64,000 bases of DNA, taken from Actinoplanes regularis. GTDB lineage: Bacteria; Actinomycetota; Actinomycetes; Mycobacteriales; Micromonosporaceae. A program made the translations under genes and the position numbers. Numbering within the stretch: position 1 is the first letter of the stretch; the number at the start of each line of letters is the position of its first letter. The stretch is from NCBI RefSeq assembly GCF_900188005.1, contig NZ_FZNR01000007.1, positions 370,293 through 434,292 on the forward strand. The letters are read 5' to 3'. The notes under the pieces are model-generated. The model was not told the DNA's origin. It did not search any database and saw only the letters and a list, made by a program, of their open reading frames with translations. Below, in pieces: positions 1 through 8,351 of the stretch.

Positions 1-1
1 G

Positions 2-574
2 GCGGCGGCACGCGAGGTGCTCAGATCGCTGCCGGAGACGGCGGATTCCGCGCTCGCCGAGGTGGAGAAGGCCGGTCGCACCACCATGACCGAGCTGCGG
101 GCGCTGCTCGGTCTGCTGGCGCCCGCCGCCGACGGGTCCGATTCCGATCTCGCGCCGCAGCCGACGCTGCGCAGCCTCACGTCGCTCGTCGACCGGATCG
201 CGTTCGCCGGGCTGCCGGTCGAGGTCCGGGTCTCCGGCGAGCCGAGACCACTGCCGTCGGGCATCGACGTCACCGCCTACCGGATCGTCCAGGAGGCGCT
301 GACCAACGCGCTGAAGCACGGCGCGGGCGGCAAGGCCGAGGTGACCATCCGCTACGCGGAGAAGGCCCTCCGCGTGGAGGTGCTCACCACCGGGCCCAGC
401 GTGCTCACCGGGGAAGCCCCCGCCGAGCGCGGCGACGCGGACGACTCCGGCACCGGTCGCGGTCTCTTCGGGCTGCGGCAGCGGGTCTCGCTGTACGGCG
501 GAGACCTCGACGCCCGTCGACGACTCGGCGGAGGATTCCGCGTCCGGGCGCGCATCCCGGTGGAGCGGCCATGA
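2..574 (+). CDS. Sensor histidine kinase, NarL/DesK type, C-terminal part (5' end outside window)
   Basis: The visible 190 residues are the end of a two-component sensor kinase that would phosphorylate the response regulator encoded next. The reading frame is open to the left edge, so the sensor and membrane part is missing. The first visible stretch (TELRALLGLL) is the end of the dimerisation/phosphoacceptor helix pair typical of HisKA_3 kinases. The ATPase domain follows, with an N-box around IVQEALTNALKHG and a glycine-rich lid GTGRGLFGLRQRV. The stop overlaps the start of the regulator by four bases (ATGA), so the pair is translationally coupled. The signal sensed cannot be told from this fragment. 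Confidence 0.9.
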   Translation, partial: AAAREVLRSLPETADSALAEVEKAGRTTMTELRALLGLLAPAADGSDSDLAPQPTLRSLTSLVDRIAFAGLPVEVRVSGEPRPLPSGIDVTAYRIVQEALTNALKHGAGGKAEVTIRYAEKALRVEVLTTGPSVLTGEAPAERGDADDSGTGRGLFGLRQRVSLYGGDLDARRRLGGGFRVRARIPVERP

Positions 575-1266
575 CGGACGTCGCACCGACCGATGGCGCG
601 GCCAGGACCGGCACCGCGTCGCCGCGCGTGCTCATCGTCGACGACCAGGAGCTCATCCGGGCCGGCTTCCGGCTGATCCTCACCGCGCGCGGCATCGACG
701 TGGTCGGTGAGGCCGGTGACGGCGTCGAGGCGGTCGACGCGGAGCGCCGGCTGCGCCCCGATGTCGTACTGATGGACATCCGGATGCCGGCCATGGACGG
801 CCTCGAGGCGACCCGGCGCATCCTGGCCCGGAGCCCACGGTGTCGCGTGCTCATGCTCACCACCTTCGACCTCGATCGGTACGTGTACTCCGCGCTCGCC
901 CTCGGCGCCAGCGGCTTCCTGCTCAAGGACGTCACCGCCGACCACCTGGCCGCCGCGGTCCGCCTGGTCGGCACCGGGGACGCGCTGCTCGCGCCGTCGA
1001 TCACCCGCCGCCTGGTGCAGCGCTTCGCGACCGGCCAGGAGCCGGCCGTGCACCGCGACCTCTCCCCGCTCACGCCCCGCGAGCTGGAGGTGCTCACCCT
1101 GCTCGGGCGCGGGCTGTCGAACACGGAGCTGGCCGGGACGCTCACCCTCAGCGAGGCGACGGTGAAGACCCACATCGCCCGGATCTTCGCCAAGCTGGAC
1201 CTGCGCGACCGCGCCCAGGCGGTCGTCCTCGCCTACGAGACGGGCCTGGTCACCCCGGGTTCGTGA
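571..1266 (+). CDS. Response regulator, NarL/LuxR family
   Basis: DNA-binding response regulator of 231 residues, partner of the preceding kinase. The receiver domain (about residues 18-135) shows the acidic pair DD at 24-25, the phosphoacceptor aspartate D69 in VVLMDIRMP, and the conserved lysine in GFLLKD. The C-terminal LuxR-type helix-turn-helix (about 165-225) has LTPRELEVLTLLGRGLSN and TVKTHIARIFAKL. Length is normal for the family. The ATG start lies inside the kinase stop (ATGA). The target genes are unknown; the next operon starts about 110 bases downstream but no link can be shown. Confidence 0.93.
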   Translation: MTDVAPTDGAARTGTASPRVLIVDDQELIRAGFRLILTARGIDVVGEAGDGVEAVDAERRLRPDVVLMDIRMPAMDGLEATRRILARSPRCRVLMLTTFDLDRYVYSALALGASGFLLKDVTADHLAAAVRLVGTGDALLAPSITRRLVQRFATGQEPAVHRDLSPLTPRELEVLTLLGRGLSNTELAGTLTLSEATVKTHIARIFAKLDLRDRAQAVVLAYETGLVTPGS

Positions 1267-1377
1267 GAGATCCACCGGCCCAGGTGATCGGCGAATCGTG
1301 GAAACGCCCGCCGGAATCGGACCGCGCCGAACCGTTTCCGCTTGTGTCCGCGTGCCGCGTGGTATTGACTACCGACT

Positions 1378-2349
1378 ATGCGATGGAATCGATTTCCCGC
1401 AGCTGTCGGCGCCCTTCTGCTCGCTTCGTCCCTCGCTGTGGCCTGCGACGGCGGCGCGAAGCCCGCCGAATCCGGCGCGCTGGAGAAGTCGACCATCACC
1501 GTGGCTGCGCTGCCGCTGCTGGACGCCGCCGCCGTCCATATCGCGCAGGAACAGGGGTTCTTCGCGGCCGACGGGCTGACCGTGAAGATCGAGCCGGTGG
1601 CGCAGAGTCTGGCCGCCCTGCCCGCGCTGAAGAACGGGCAGGTCGATGTCATCGCCGGCGCCAATTACGTGACCTTTCTTCAGGCTTATCAGCAGGGAAC
1701 TCTGAACCTGAGAATCATCGCGGACGCCGCCGCCGTCGCACCCGGATTCATGCGACTGCTGGTGCCCGCCGATTCGCCGGTCAAACAGGTGTCGGACCTC
1801 GCCGGCAAGACCGTTGCCGTCAACATCCTCAACAACATCCAGTCGCTGACGTTCAACGAGCTCCTCAAGGCCAATCAGGTCGATCCGGCGAGCGTCGGAT
1901 ACCGGGCGGTGCAGTTCCCGCTGATGGACAAGGCTCTGGCGAACCATGACGTGGACGCGGTGCACACCGCCGAACCGTTCGGCACCGTCCTCCAGCAGAA
2001 GCTCAACGCCCGGATGGTCGTCGACGGCGGCGCCGCGCCGAACACCGGGCTGCCGGTCAGCGGCTACGTCAGCACCGAAGACTTCGTCACGAGGTATCCG
2101 AAGACGGCGGCGGTCTTCCAGCGGGCGATCCAGAAGGCCCAGGCGCTGGCCGCCGGTGATCGCACGCAGGTCGAGCGGGTGCTGCCCGGCTACGCCAAGG
2201 TCGACGCGGCGACCGCCGCGAAGCTCGCCCTTCCCGCGTACCCGACCGTGGTTGACCCGGCCGGGCTGCAACGACTCACCGACCTGATGGTCCAGCAGAA
2301 GCTGCTGACGACGCCGATCGACGTGCGGCGCGTGACCTGGCGGCCATGA
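1378..2349 (+). CDS. ABC transporter substrate-binding lipoprotein, NMT1/SsuA/TauA type
   Basis: Extracytoplasmic binding protein of 323 residues for an SsuA/TauA/NrtA-type importer. The N-terminus has a positively charged start, a hydrophobic core and a cysteine at 23 (LAVAC) that fits a lipoprotein signal. The mature part has the typical opening of the NMT1-like family (ITVAALPLLDAAAVHIAQEQGFF) and a later AEPFG motif. It is the first gene of a five-gene run; the next gene overlaps it by ATGA. No clear ribosome binding site precedes the ATG. Family members bind sulfonates, taurine, nitrate or pyrimidine precursors; the neighbouring ThDP enzyme suggests an aromatic keto acid instead, but that is only an inference. 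Confidence 0.88.
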   Translation: MRWNRFPAAVGALLLASSLAVACDGGAKPAESGALEKSTITVAALPLLDAAAVHIAQEQGFFAADGLTVKIEPVAQSLAALPALKNGQVDVIAGANYVTFLQAYQQGTLNLRIIADAAAVAPGFMRLLVPADSPVKQVSDLAGKTVAVNILNNIQSLTFNELLKANQVDPASVGYRAVQFPLMDKALANHDVDAVHTAEPFGTVLQQKLNARMVVDGGAAPNTGLPVSGYVSTEDFVTRYPKTAAVFQRAIQKAQALAAGDRTQVERVLPGYAKVDAATAAKLALPAYPTVVDPAGLQRLTDLMVQQKLLTTPIDVRRVTWRP

Positions 2350-3155
2350 CGAGGTCCCGGTCGCCGGCACCGCCGATCGGGCGTACCGGCCGATGGCTAC
2401 GAGGCCTGACCGGCCTCGCCGTCGCGGTGGCGATCAGCCAGCTTCTCGCCGTGACCGGTGCCGTGCCCCGGGAGTTCCTGCCGACCGCGGCGGACGTGCT
2501 CACCCGGTCCGTACGCCTCGGCGGAGATCCGGAGTTCCTGCTGAACGTGGCCGTCACCGTCCGCGCCTGGGCAACCGGCGTGGCGCTCGCGGTGGCCGTC
2601 GGCGTGCCCCTCGGCCTGCTCCTGGGCAGCGTCCCCGCGCTCGGCGTCGCGGTCCGGCCAGTCCTGGAGTTCCTCCGGCCCATCCCGTCCGTCGCGCTCA
2701 TCCCGCTGGTCAGCCTCGTCCTCGGCGCCGGGCTCACCACCGAGATCACGCTGGTGGTGTACGCCTCGGTCTGGCCGGTGCTCTTCAACGCCCTGTACGG
2801 CCTGCAGGGCGTCGACCCGGTCCCGCGGGAGACGCTGCGGGTCTTCGGGTTCAGCCGCCCGGCGGTCCTGTGGCGGGTCTCGCTGCCGGCCGCCGCCCCG
2901 TTCATCGCCACCGGCGTCCGGCTCGCGGCCGCGATCGGCCTGATCCTCGCGGTCGGGACCGAGATCCTGGCCGGCTTCGGCGACGGGCTCGGCGTCGTCA
3001 TCGCCCAGGCCCAGCAGGCGCCGGACGGCACCCTCGACGTGCTGGCGGGCCTGGTCTGGGCCGGTGGACTGGGCCTGTTCAGCAACGCCGTGCTGGCCGG
3101 CGGCGAGCGGCGGCTGTTCCACTGGCACGTCGACCAGGCCGGGGATGGGCGATGA
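2346..3155 (+). CDS. ABC transporter permease 1 (SsuC/TauC type)
   Basis: Inner-membrane permease of 269 residues (BPD_transp_1 family) with about six membrane spans. The cytoplasmic EAA loop that contacts the ATPase is visible around residues 158-185 (ETLRVFGFSRPAVLWRVSLP). The gene overlaps the binding-protein gene and the second permease by four bases each, so the operon is tightly coupled. Two different permeases imply a heterodimeric pore. The substrate is not shown by the sequence. Confidence 0.9.
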   Translation: MTRSRSPAPPIGRTGRWLRGLTGLAVAVAISQLLAVTGAVPREFLPTAADVLTRSVRLGGDPEFLLNVAVTVRAWATGVALAVAVGVPLGLLLGSVPALGVAVRPVLEFLRPIPSVALIPLVSLVLGAGLTTEITLVVYASVWPVLFNALYGLQGVDPVPRETLRVFGFSRPAVLWRVSLPAAAPFIATGVRLAAAIGLILAVGTEILAGFGDGLGVVIAQAQQAPDGTLDVLAGLVWAGGLGLFSNAVLAGGERRLFHWHVDQAGDGR

Positions 3156-3994
3156 CCGCCGCCGCTCCCGGCCGGCGGCCGGCCGCCGCCGCACTGCGAG
3201 GGCTGCGCGCGGTCGGCCGGCGGTGGGTCGTACCGATGATCGCGATCGCCGGGTGGGAGCTTGCCGCCCGCCGCGCGGCGGACGTGTTCTTCCCGCCGCC
3301 GTCGCGGATCGCGGAGCGGATGTACGACCTCTGGTTCTCCGGGCCCGCCGCGCACCTCTGGCTGACCTCCGACGCGATCGGCAACGTCCTGCCGAGCCTG
3401 GGCCGGATGGCGGCCGGGCTGGCCGGGGCGCTGGTCGCCGGGGTGACCCTCGGCCTCGCGCTGGGCCGTTCCGCGCGGGTCCGGGCCTACCTCGACCCGC
3501 TGCTGCAGTTCGGCCGGGCCGTCCCGCCGCCGACGCTGGTGCCGGTCTTCGTCGTGCTGATGCACCTCGGCACACCGATGCAGATCGTGTCGATCGCGGT
3601 CAGCGCCCTCTGGCCGATCCTGCTGAACACCGCGGACGGGGCCCGCTCGGTCGATCCACTCCAGATCGCCATCGCGCGGGTGTTCCGGCTGTCCGCCACC
3701 GATCGGCTGTTGCAGATCGTCGTCCCGTCCGCCCTGCCCAAGATCTTCGCCGGGCTGCGTCTCAGCCTCTCCCTCGCCCTCATCCTCATGGTCTTCTCCG
3801 AGTTGCTGCCGGGCACCGCCGACGGCATCGGCTTCGAGCTCACCGACGCGCAGAGCCGATCGGACCTACCGACCGTGTGGTCGGCCATCGTCCTGCTCGG
3901 GATCCTGGGCTACCTGCTCAACACGCTGCTGCTGATGCTGGAACGACGAGTCCTGCGTCCGCATCGGGCCGCGCTTGGCGGCACCGACCGCTGA
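3152..3994 (+). CDS. ABC transporter permease 2 (SsuC/TauC type)
   Basis: Second permease of the importer, 280 residues. The start was set at the ATG in the ATGA overlap with permease 1. About six membrane spans and an EAA loop (IARVFRLSATDRLLQIVVPS) are visible. The N-terminal 30 residues are arginine-rich and probably cytoplasmic. It is followed after 17 bases by the decarboxylase gene, which has its own ribosome binding site (GAGAGGAGC). It pairs with the preceding permease to form the channel. Confidence 0.9.
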   Translation: MTAAAPGRRPAAAALRGLRAVGRRWVVPMIAIAGWELAARRAADVFFPPPSRIAERMYDLWFSGPAAHLWLTSDAIGNVLPSLGRMAAGLAGALVAGVTLGLALGRSARVRAYLDPLLQFGRAVPPPTLVPVFVVLMHLGTPMQIVSIAVSALWPILLNTADGARSVDPLQIAIARVFRLSATDRLLQIVVPSALPKIFAGLRLSLSLALILMVFSELLPGTADGIGFELTDAQSRSDLPTVWSAIVLLGILGYLLNTLLLMLERRVLRPHRAALGGTDR

Positions 3995-4011
3995 CCGAGA
4001 GGAGCTTCACC

Positions 4012-5613
4012 ATGGACCGGTGCACGGTGCGCGACGCCGTATTCGACTTCCTGCGCCGGTGCGGGGTGGACCGGGTCTTCGGCAACCCGGGCTCCACCGA
4101 ACTGCGGATGCTCCGGGACTGGCCGGCCGATCTGACGTACGTCCTCGGATTGCAGGAGTCGGTGGCCGTCGCGGCCGCCGCCGGCTACGCGATCGGCAAC
4201 GGGCGTGCCGCGGTGGTGAGCCTGCACTCGGCCGGCGGGGTCGGGCACGCGCTGGGCGCGGTCTTCAACGCGTACCGCGATCGGGTCCCGCTCCTGATCA
4301 TCGCCGGTCAGCAGACCCGGGCGATGCTGCCGACCCGCCCGTTCCTGGCCGCCGACGAGCCGGCCGCCTTCCCTCGTCCGTACGTCAAGTGGAGTGCCCA
4401 GCCGGACCGCCCGCAGGACGTGCCGGCAGCGGTCGCCGAGGCGTACCGGATGGCCATGACGCCGCCGCGCGGGCCGGTGTTCGTGTCCGTACCGGAGGAC
4501 GACTGGGACCAGCCCGCCGAGCCGGTCGCCGTCCGCGACGTACGCGGGGGCTACCGCGCCGATCCGGCCGACCTGCGCGAGGTGGCCGACGCGCTCAACG
4601 GCGCCCGGCGCCCGGTGCTGGTCATCGGCGCCGGCGTCGACGAGGACGACGCCCAGGAACTCGCGGTCGAACTGGCCGAGCGGGTGTCGGCCCCGGTCTG
4701 GCTGACGCCGCTGTCGGCGAGGTCCGGCTTCCCGGAGGATCATCGGCTGTTCCGGGGGTTCCTGCCGCCGGTGCGCGACCAGATCGCCCGGCGGCTCGAC
4801 GGTCACGACGTCGTGGTCGCGCTCGGTGGCTCGTTCTTCAAGTACCACGTGCACACGCCGGGTCCGTTCGTCCCGGCCGGCACGCGCCTGTTCCACCTCG
4901 ACTGCGATCCGCTGCAAGCGTCCTGGGCACCGGTCGGCACCAGCGTGCTGACCACCGTCCGAAGTGGGTTGAGCGGACTGCTGGAGCTGGTGGAGAAGCA
5001 CGAGCGCCCGGTTCCGCCGCCACGGGCGGCCCCGCGGCCGGCGCCGGCGCGGGATCCGATCGAGGCCGCCCTGGTGATCGATACGCTGCGGTCCCTGCTC
5101 CCGGCCGGTGCCGTCGTCGTGGAGGAGGCGCCGAGCCACCGCGAGGTGTTCCACGCCCGGCTTCCGATCACCCGGCCCGGGGGCTTCCTCACCACGGGCA
5201 GCGGCGCCCTCGGCTGGGGGATGCCGCTCGCCGTCGGCCGGGCCCTGGCGGCCCGGGCCGAGCGGGTCGTCTGCGTGATCGGCGACGGCTCCAGCATGTA
5301 CTCCGTCCAGGCCCTGTGGACGGCGGCGCGGTACGGGGCCGGAGTGACCTTCGTGGTCCTCGACAACGGCGGCTACACCGCGGTCCGGCAGATCGGCCGG
5401 CGCCTGGGCACGCCCGATCCGGTCGGCACCGAGCTGGCCGGCATCGACCTCGTGGCCGTGGCCGCCGGATTGGGCTGCCCTGGCGCCCGGGTGCCGGCGG
5501 CGGCCGGCCTGGCTGCCGCGCTCGCGGACGCGCTCACCGCGGAGGGCCCGTTCCTGCTGGTCGTCCCCGTCGTGGCGGACGGCGCCGCCGCCTACGAGGA
5601 GGAGCCGGAGTGA
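4012..5613 (+). CDS. mdlC: Benzoylformate decarboxylase-like ThDP enzyme
   Basis: Thiamine diphosphate-dependent 2-oxo acid decarboxylase of 533 residues, the length of benzoylformate decarboxylase (phenylglyoxylate to benzaldehyde and CO2). Seen in the sequence: the cofactor-activating glutamate E49 (GLQES), H72 in SLHSAGG matching the active-site His70 of the Pseudomonas enzyme, H279 in FFKYH matching its His281, and the ThDP/Mg motif starting GDGSSMY at 424 and ending near N452. Having both histidines favours a true decarboxylase over an acetolactate synthase-like protein. It sits inside a transporter operon, between permease and ATPase genes, which suggests that the imported compound is its substrate or precursor. 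That link is inference. Confidence 0.82.
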   Translation: MDRCTVRDAVFDFLRRCGVDRVFGNPGSTELRMLRDWPADLTYVLGLQESVAVAAAAGYAIGNGRAAVVSLHSAGGVGHALGAVFNAYRDRVPLLIIAGQQTRAMLPTRPFLAADEPAAFPRPYVKWSAQPDRPQDVPAAVAEAYRMAMTPPRGPVFVSVPEDDWDQPAEPVAVRDVRGGYRADPADLREVADALNGARRPVLVIGAGVDEDDAQELAVELAERVSAPVWLTPLSARSGFPEDHRLFRGFLPPVRDQIARRLDGHDVVVALGGSFFKYHVHTPGPFVPAGTRLFHLDCDPLQASWAPVGTSVLTTVRSGLSGLLELVEKHERPVPPPRAAPRPAPARDPIEAALVIDTLRSLLPAGAVVVEEAPSHREVFHARLPITRPGGFLTTGSGALGWGMPLAVGRALAARAERVVCVIGDGSSMYSVQALWTAARYGAGVTFVVLDNGGYTAVRQIGRRLGTPDPVGTELAGIDLVAVAAGLGCPGARVPAAAGLAAALADALTAEGPFLLVVPVVADGAAAYEEEPE

Positions 5614-6380
5614 CCACGATGCTGGAGATCACCGGTCTCGGGCACGCGTACGACGGCCACGTGGCGCTGGACGGCGTCGACCTCCGGATCGCGCGCGGCG
5701 AACTCGTCGGCATCGTCGGCCCGTCCGGCTGCGGCAAGTCCACCCTGCTGCGCTGCGTGGCCGGGCTGGTCCCGCCGGCCGCGGGCGGCATCCGCATCGA
5801 CGGCCGCCCGGTGGCCGGTGTGCCGGACGATCTCGCCGTCGTGTTCCAGGAGTACAGCCGCTCGCTGCTGCCGTGGCTCACGGTCCGGGACAACGTGGCG
5901 CTGCCGCTGCGCCGGCGCGGCCGGAGCCGGGCTCAGCGGCGAGCGGAGGCGACGGCGGCCCTCGACGCGGTCGGCCTCGCCGCCGTCGGCCACAAGTACC
6001 CGTGGCAGCTCTCCGGTGGCATGCAGCAGCGGGTGTCGATCGCCCGGGCGCTCGCCTACCGGCCGTCGTTGCTGCTGATGGACGAACCGTTCGGGTCGGT
6101 GGACGCGCAGACCCGGGAGGATCTGGAGGACCTGCTGCTGAAGGTGCGCGGGACCAGCATGACCATCCTGTTCGTCACCCACGACATCGACGAGAGCGTC
6201 TACGTGAGCGACCGGGTGGTGGTGCTCGGGCCGGCGCCCGGCAGTGTCGTGGCGGATCTGCCGGTGCGTCTGCCGATCCGCGGGGACCAGATCACGACCC
6301 GGGAGCAGCCCGAGTTCGTCCGGCTCCGCGCCGAGGTCGGGCGCCGGGTCCGGGGCAGCGCGACCACCAGCGCCGACTGA
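5610..6380 (+). CDS. ABC transporter ATPase (SsuB/TauB type)
   Basis: ATP-hydrolysing subunit of the importer, 256 residues. The Walker A motif GPSGCGKST is at 37-45, followed by a Q-loop (VFQEYSRSLLPW), the signature LSGGMQQRVSIARAL, Walker B LLLMDEP and a switch histidine (VTHDIDES). The GTG start overlaps the decarboxylase stop (GTGA); an ATG three codons later (5619) is an alternative. It completes a binding-protein/permease/permease/ATPase set, with the enzyme gene inserted before it. Confidence 0.92.
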   Translation: MTTMLEITGLGHAYDGHVALDGVDLRIARGELVGIVGPSGCGKSTLLRCVAGLVPPAAGGIRIDGRPVAGVPDDLAVVFQEYSRSLLPWLTVRDNVALPLRRRGRSRAQRRAEATAALDAVGLAAVGHKYPWQLSGGMQQRVSIARALAYRPSLLLMDEPFGSVDAQTREDLEDLLLKVRGTSMTILFVTHDIDESVYVSDRVVVLGPAPGSVVADLPVRLPIRGDQITTREQPEFVRLRAEVGRRVRGSATTSAD

Positions 6381-6454
6381 TCTCCCGGTCAGGAGTCTCA
6401 CCCCGCACTTGAGCACCTTCGCGGTCCTGCCTGTCCCGGGAGATGAACGAGCGT

Positions 6455-6460
6455 TAAGCT
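6455..6460 (+). promoter_or_regulatory. -10 box of a probable leaderless transcript
   Basis: TAAGCT fits the actinobacterial TANNNT -10 pattern and lies six bases before the GTG of the acyl-CoA dehydrogenase, where no ribosome binding site is present. This spacing would put the transcription start on the GTG itself. Confidence 0.5.
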
Positions 6461-6466
6461 GACGGT

Positions 6467-7606
6467 GTGACTGTGGATCGACTGCTTCCCACCGCCGAGG
6501 CGCACGAACTGCTCGACCTGACGCAGGAGCTCGCCACCCGTGAGCTGGCCGGCAAGGTTGACGACTTCGAGGCGCGCGGCGAGTTCCCCCGGGAGGTGCT
6601 GCGCACGCTCGGGCGCTCCGGCCTGCTCGGTCTGCCGTACGCGGAGAGCGACGGCGGCGCCGGCCAGCCGTACGAAATATATCTTCAGGTTCTGGAGATC
6701 CTGGCCGGAACGTGGCTCGGGATCGCCGAGGCGGTCAGCGTGCACACCCTGTCCTGTTTCCCGGTCGCGGCCTTCGGCAGCGAACGGCAGCGCAAAGCGC
6801 TGCCGGAGATGCTCGGCGGCGAACTGCTCGGCGCCTACTGCCTCTCCGAGCCCCAGGGCGGCTCGGACGCGGCGAGCCTGGCCACCCGCGCCGTGCCCGA
6901 CGGCGAGGACTGGCTGGTCAACGGCGTTAAGGCGTGGATCACGCACGGCGGCCAGGCCGACTTCTACAACATCTTCGTCCGCACCGGCGGCCCCGGCCCG
7001 AAGGGCATCTCCTGCCTGCTCGCCGACGCGAACACGCCCGGCCTGCTGCCGCAGGCGCGGGAGCGGCTGATGGGGCTGCGCTCGTCGGCGCCGGCGCAGA
7101 TCGTCCTGGACAACGCGCGGATCCCGCACGACCGCCTCGTCGGCGAGGAGAACGGCGGCTTCGCCATCGCCATGCAGGCGCTCGACGCGGGGCGGCTCGG
7201 GATCGCGGCGTGCGCGGTCGGGCTCGCGCAGGCGGCGACGGACTACGCGACCGGGTACGCCCGCGAGCGTGAACAGTTCGGTCAGCCGATCGGGCGATTC
7301 CAGGGCGTCGGGTTCCTGCTCGCCGACATGGCCACCCAGGTCTCCGCGGCCCGCGCGCTGCTGCTGGCGGCGGCCCGGTTGAAGGACGCCGGCCGGCCGT
7401 TCTCGATCGAGGCGGCGAAGGCGAAGCTGTTCGCCACCGACGTCGCGATGCGGGTCACCACGGACGCCGTGCAGGTGCTCGGTGGGTACGGGTACGTCGC
7501 CGACCACCCGGCCGAGCGCTGGTTCCGCGAGGCGAAGGTGCTGCAGATCGTCGAGGGCACCAACCAGATCCAGCGGATGGTGATCGCCCGGTCGCTGACC
7601 GGCTGA
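6467..7606 (+). CDS. Acyl-CoA dehydrogenase
   Basis: FAD-dependent acyl-CoA dehydrogenase of 379 residues that would oxidise an acyl-CoA to its 2-enoyl-CoA and pass electrons to ETF. The three usual parts are present: an N-terminal helical domain, a middle beta domain with CLSEPQGGSDAA, and a C-terminal helical domain. The catalytic glutamate E363 lies in LQIVEGTNQIQRM. The start is a GTG with an upstream TANNNT box and no ribosome binding site, so the mRNA is probably leaderless. An Lrp/AsnC regulator follows 35 bases later with its own promoter-like box. The chain-length preference cannot be read from the sequence. Confidence 0.92.
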   Translation: MTVDRLLPTAEAHELLDLTQELATRELAGKVDDFEARGEFPREVLRTLGRSGLLGLPYAESDGGAGQPYEIYLQVLEILAGTWLGIAEAVSVHTLSCFPVAAFGSERQRKALPEMLGGELLGAYCLSEPQGGSDAASLATRAVPDGEDWLVNGVKAWITHGGQADFYNIFVRTGGPGPKGISCLLADANTPGLLPQARERLMGLRSSAPAQIVLDNARIPHDRLVGEENGGFAIAMQALDAGRLGIAACAVGLAQAATDYATGYAREREQFGQPIGRFQGVGFLLADMATQVSAARALLLAAARLKDAGRPFSIEAAKAKLFATDVAMRVTTDAVQVLGGYGYVADHPAERWFREAKVLQIVEGTNQIQRMVIARSLTG

Positions 7607-7628
7607 GCGGCTCGGGGAGCCCGGTCGT

Positions 7629-7634
7629 TACTCT
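7629..7634 (+). promoter_or_regulatory. -10 box of a probable leaderless transcript
   Basis: TACTCT lies seven bases before the GTG of the Lrp/AsnC gene; no ribosome binding site is visible. This suggests that the regulator is transcribed separately from the dehydrogenase before it. Confidence 0.45.
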
Positions 7635-7641
7635 TACCGGC

Positions 7642-8103
7642 GTGGAAGAGATCGACCGGGCGATCGTGTCCGCCCTCACCGTGGACGGCCGGCTGTCCTA
7701 CACCGATCTGGCCGAGCGGGTGGGCCTCAGTGTCTCCGCCGTGCACCAGCGGGTCCGTCGTCTCGAACAGCGTGGGGTGCTCGCCGGGTATACGGCAAAG
7801 GTGTCGTATGAGGCGCTCGACCTGCCGTTGACGGCGTTCGTGGCGATCCGTCCGTTCGACCCCTCGCAGCCGGATGACGCGCCGGAGCGGCTGGCGCATC
7901 TTTCCGAGATCGACTCCTGCTACTCGGTGGCGGGGGAGGACTTCTACATGCTGCTGGTGCGGGTGAAGAGCCCGGCGGATCTGGAGCGTCTGTTGCAGGA
8001 CATCCGGACGGCGGCGAACGTCACGACCCGTACGACGGTGGTGTTGTCGACGCCGTACGAGAATCGGCCGCCGCGGATCGCGCCGCCGGCGTCCACTGAG
8101 TGA
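7642..8103 (+). CDS. Lrp/AsnC family transcriptional regulator
   Basis: Small regulator of 153 residues. The N-terminal helix-turn-helix (about 1-50) begins EEIDRAIVSALTVDGRLSY and contains LAERVGLSVSAVHQRVRRLE. The rest is the RAM/AsnC ligand-binding domain, with CYSVAGEDFYMLLVRV as its recognisable core strand. Family members respond to amino acids or related small molecules. It may control the adjacent acyl-CoA dehydrogenase. A role in the lysine island 4 kb away is possible but unsupported. Confidence 0.9.
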   Translation: MEEIDRAIVSALTVDGRLSYTDLAERVGLSVSAVHQRVRRLEQRGVLAGYTAKVSYEALDLPLTAFVAIRPFDPSQPDDAPERLAHLSEIDSCYSVAGEDFYMLLVRVKSPADLERLLQDIRTAANVTTRTTVVLSTPYENRPPRIAPPASTE

Positions 8104-8351
8104 TCGCCTGCCGGCGTTCCCGGCCGAGATTTCTCGACCTAGCCTCCTAGGACGCCCAGCGGGTTGTGTACCGCGCCACTCGACGGCTGGCAAGCTGATA
8201 GCCATGGATGCGATAGCCGCCGAGACCTCCCCGACCGGCCATCCCCGTCGCGCCTCGTGGACCCTGCGGGCCGCCATGGAGTGACCCGTGTCAGGTTCAC
8301 CGGGGCGCGCGTTGTCCTCACGAGGAACGGCGCGAGCGGAAGGTGGACACC

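Noticed and set aside
1267..1377. TPP riboswitch in front of the operon with the ThDP enzyme
   Set aside because: The 110-base leader lacks the conserved THI-box core, so no riboswitch is claimed.
8204..8284. Small frame of 26 codons starting ATGGATGCG upstream of the esterase
   Set aside because: No ribosome binding site, no homology by eye, and it is short enough to occur by chance.
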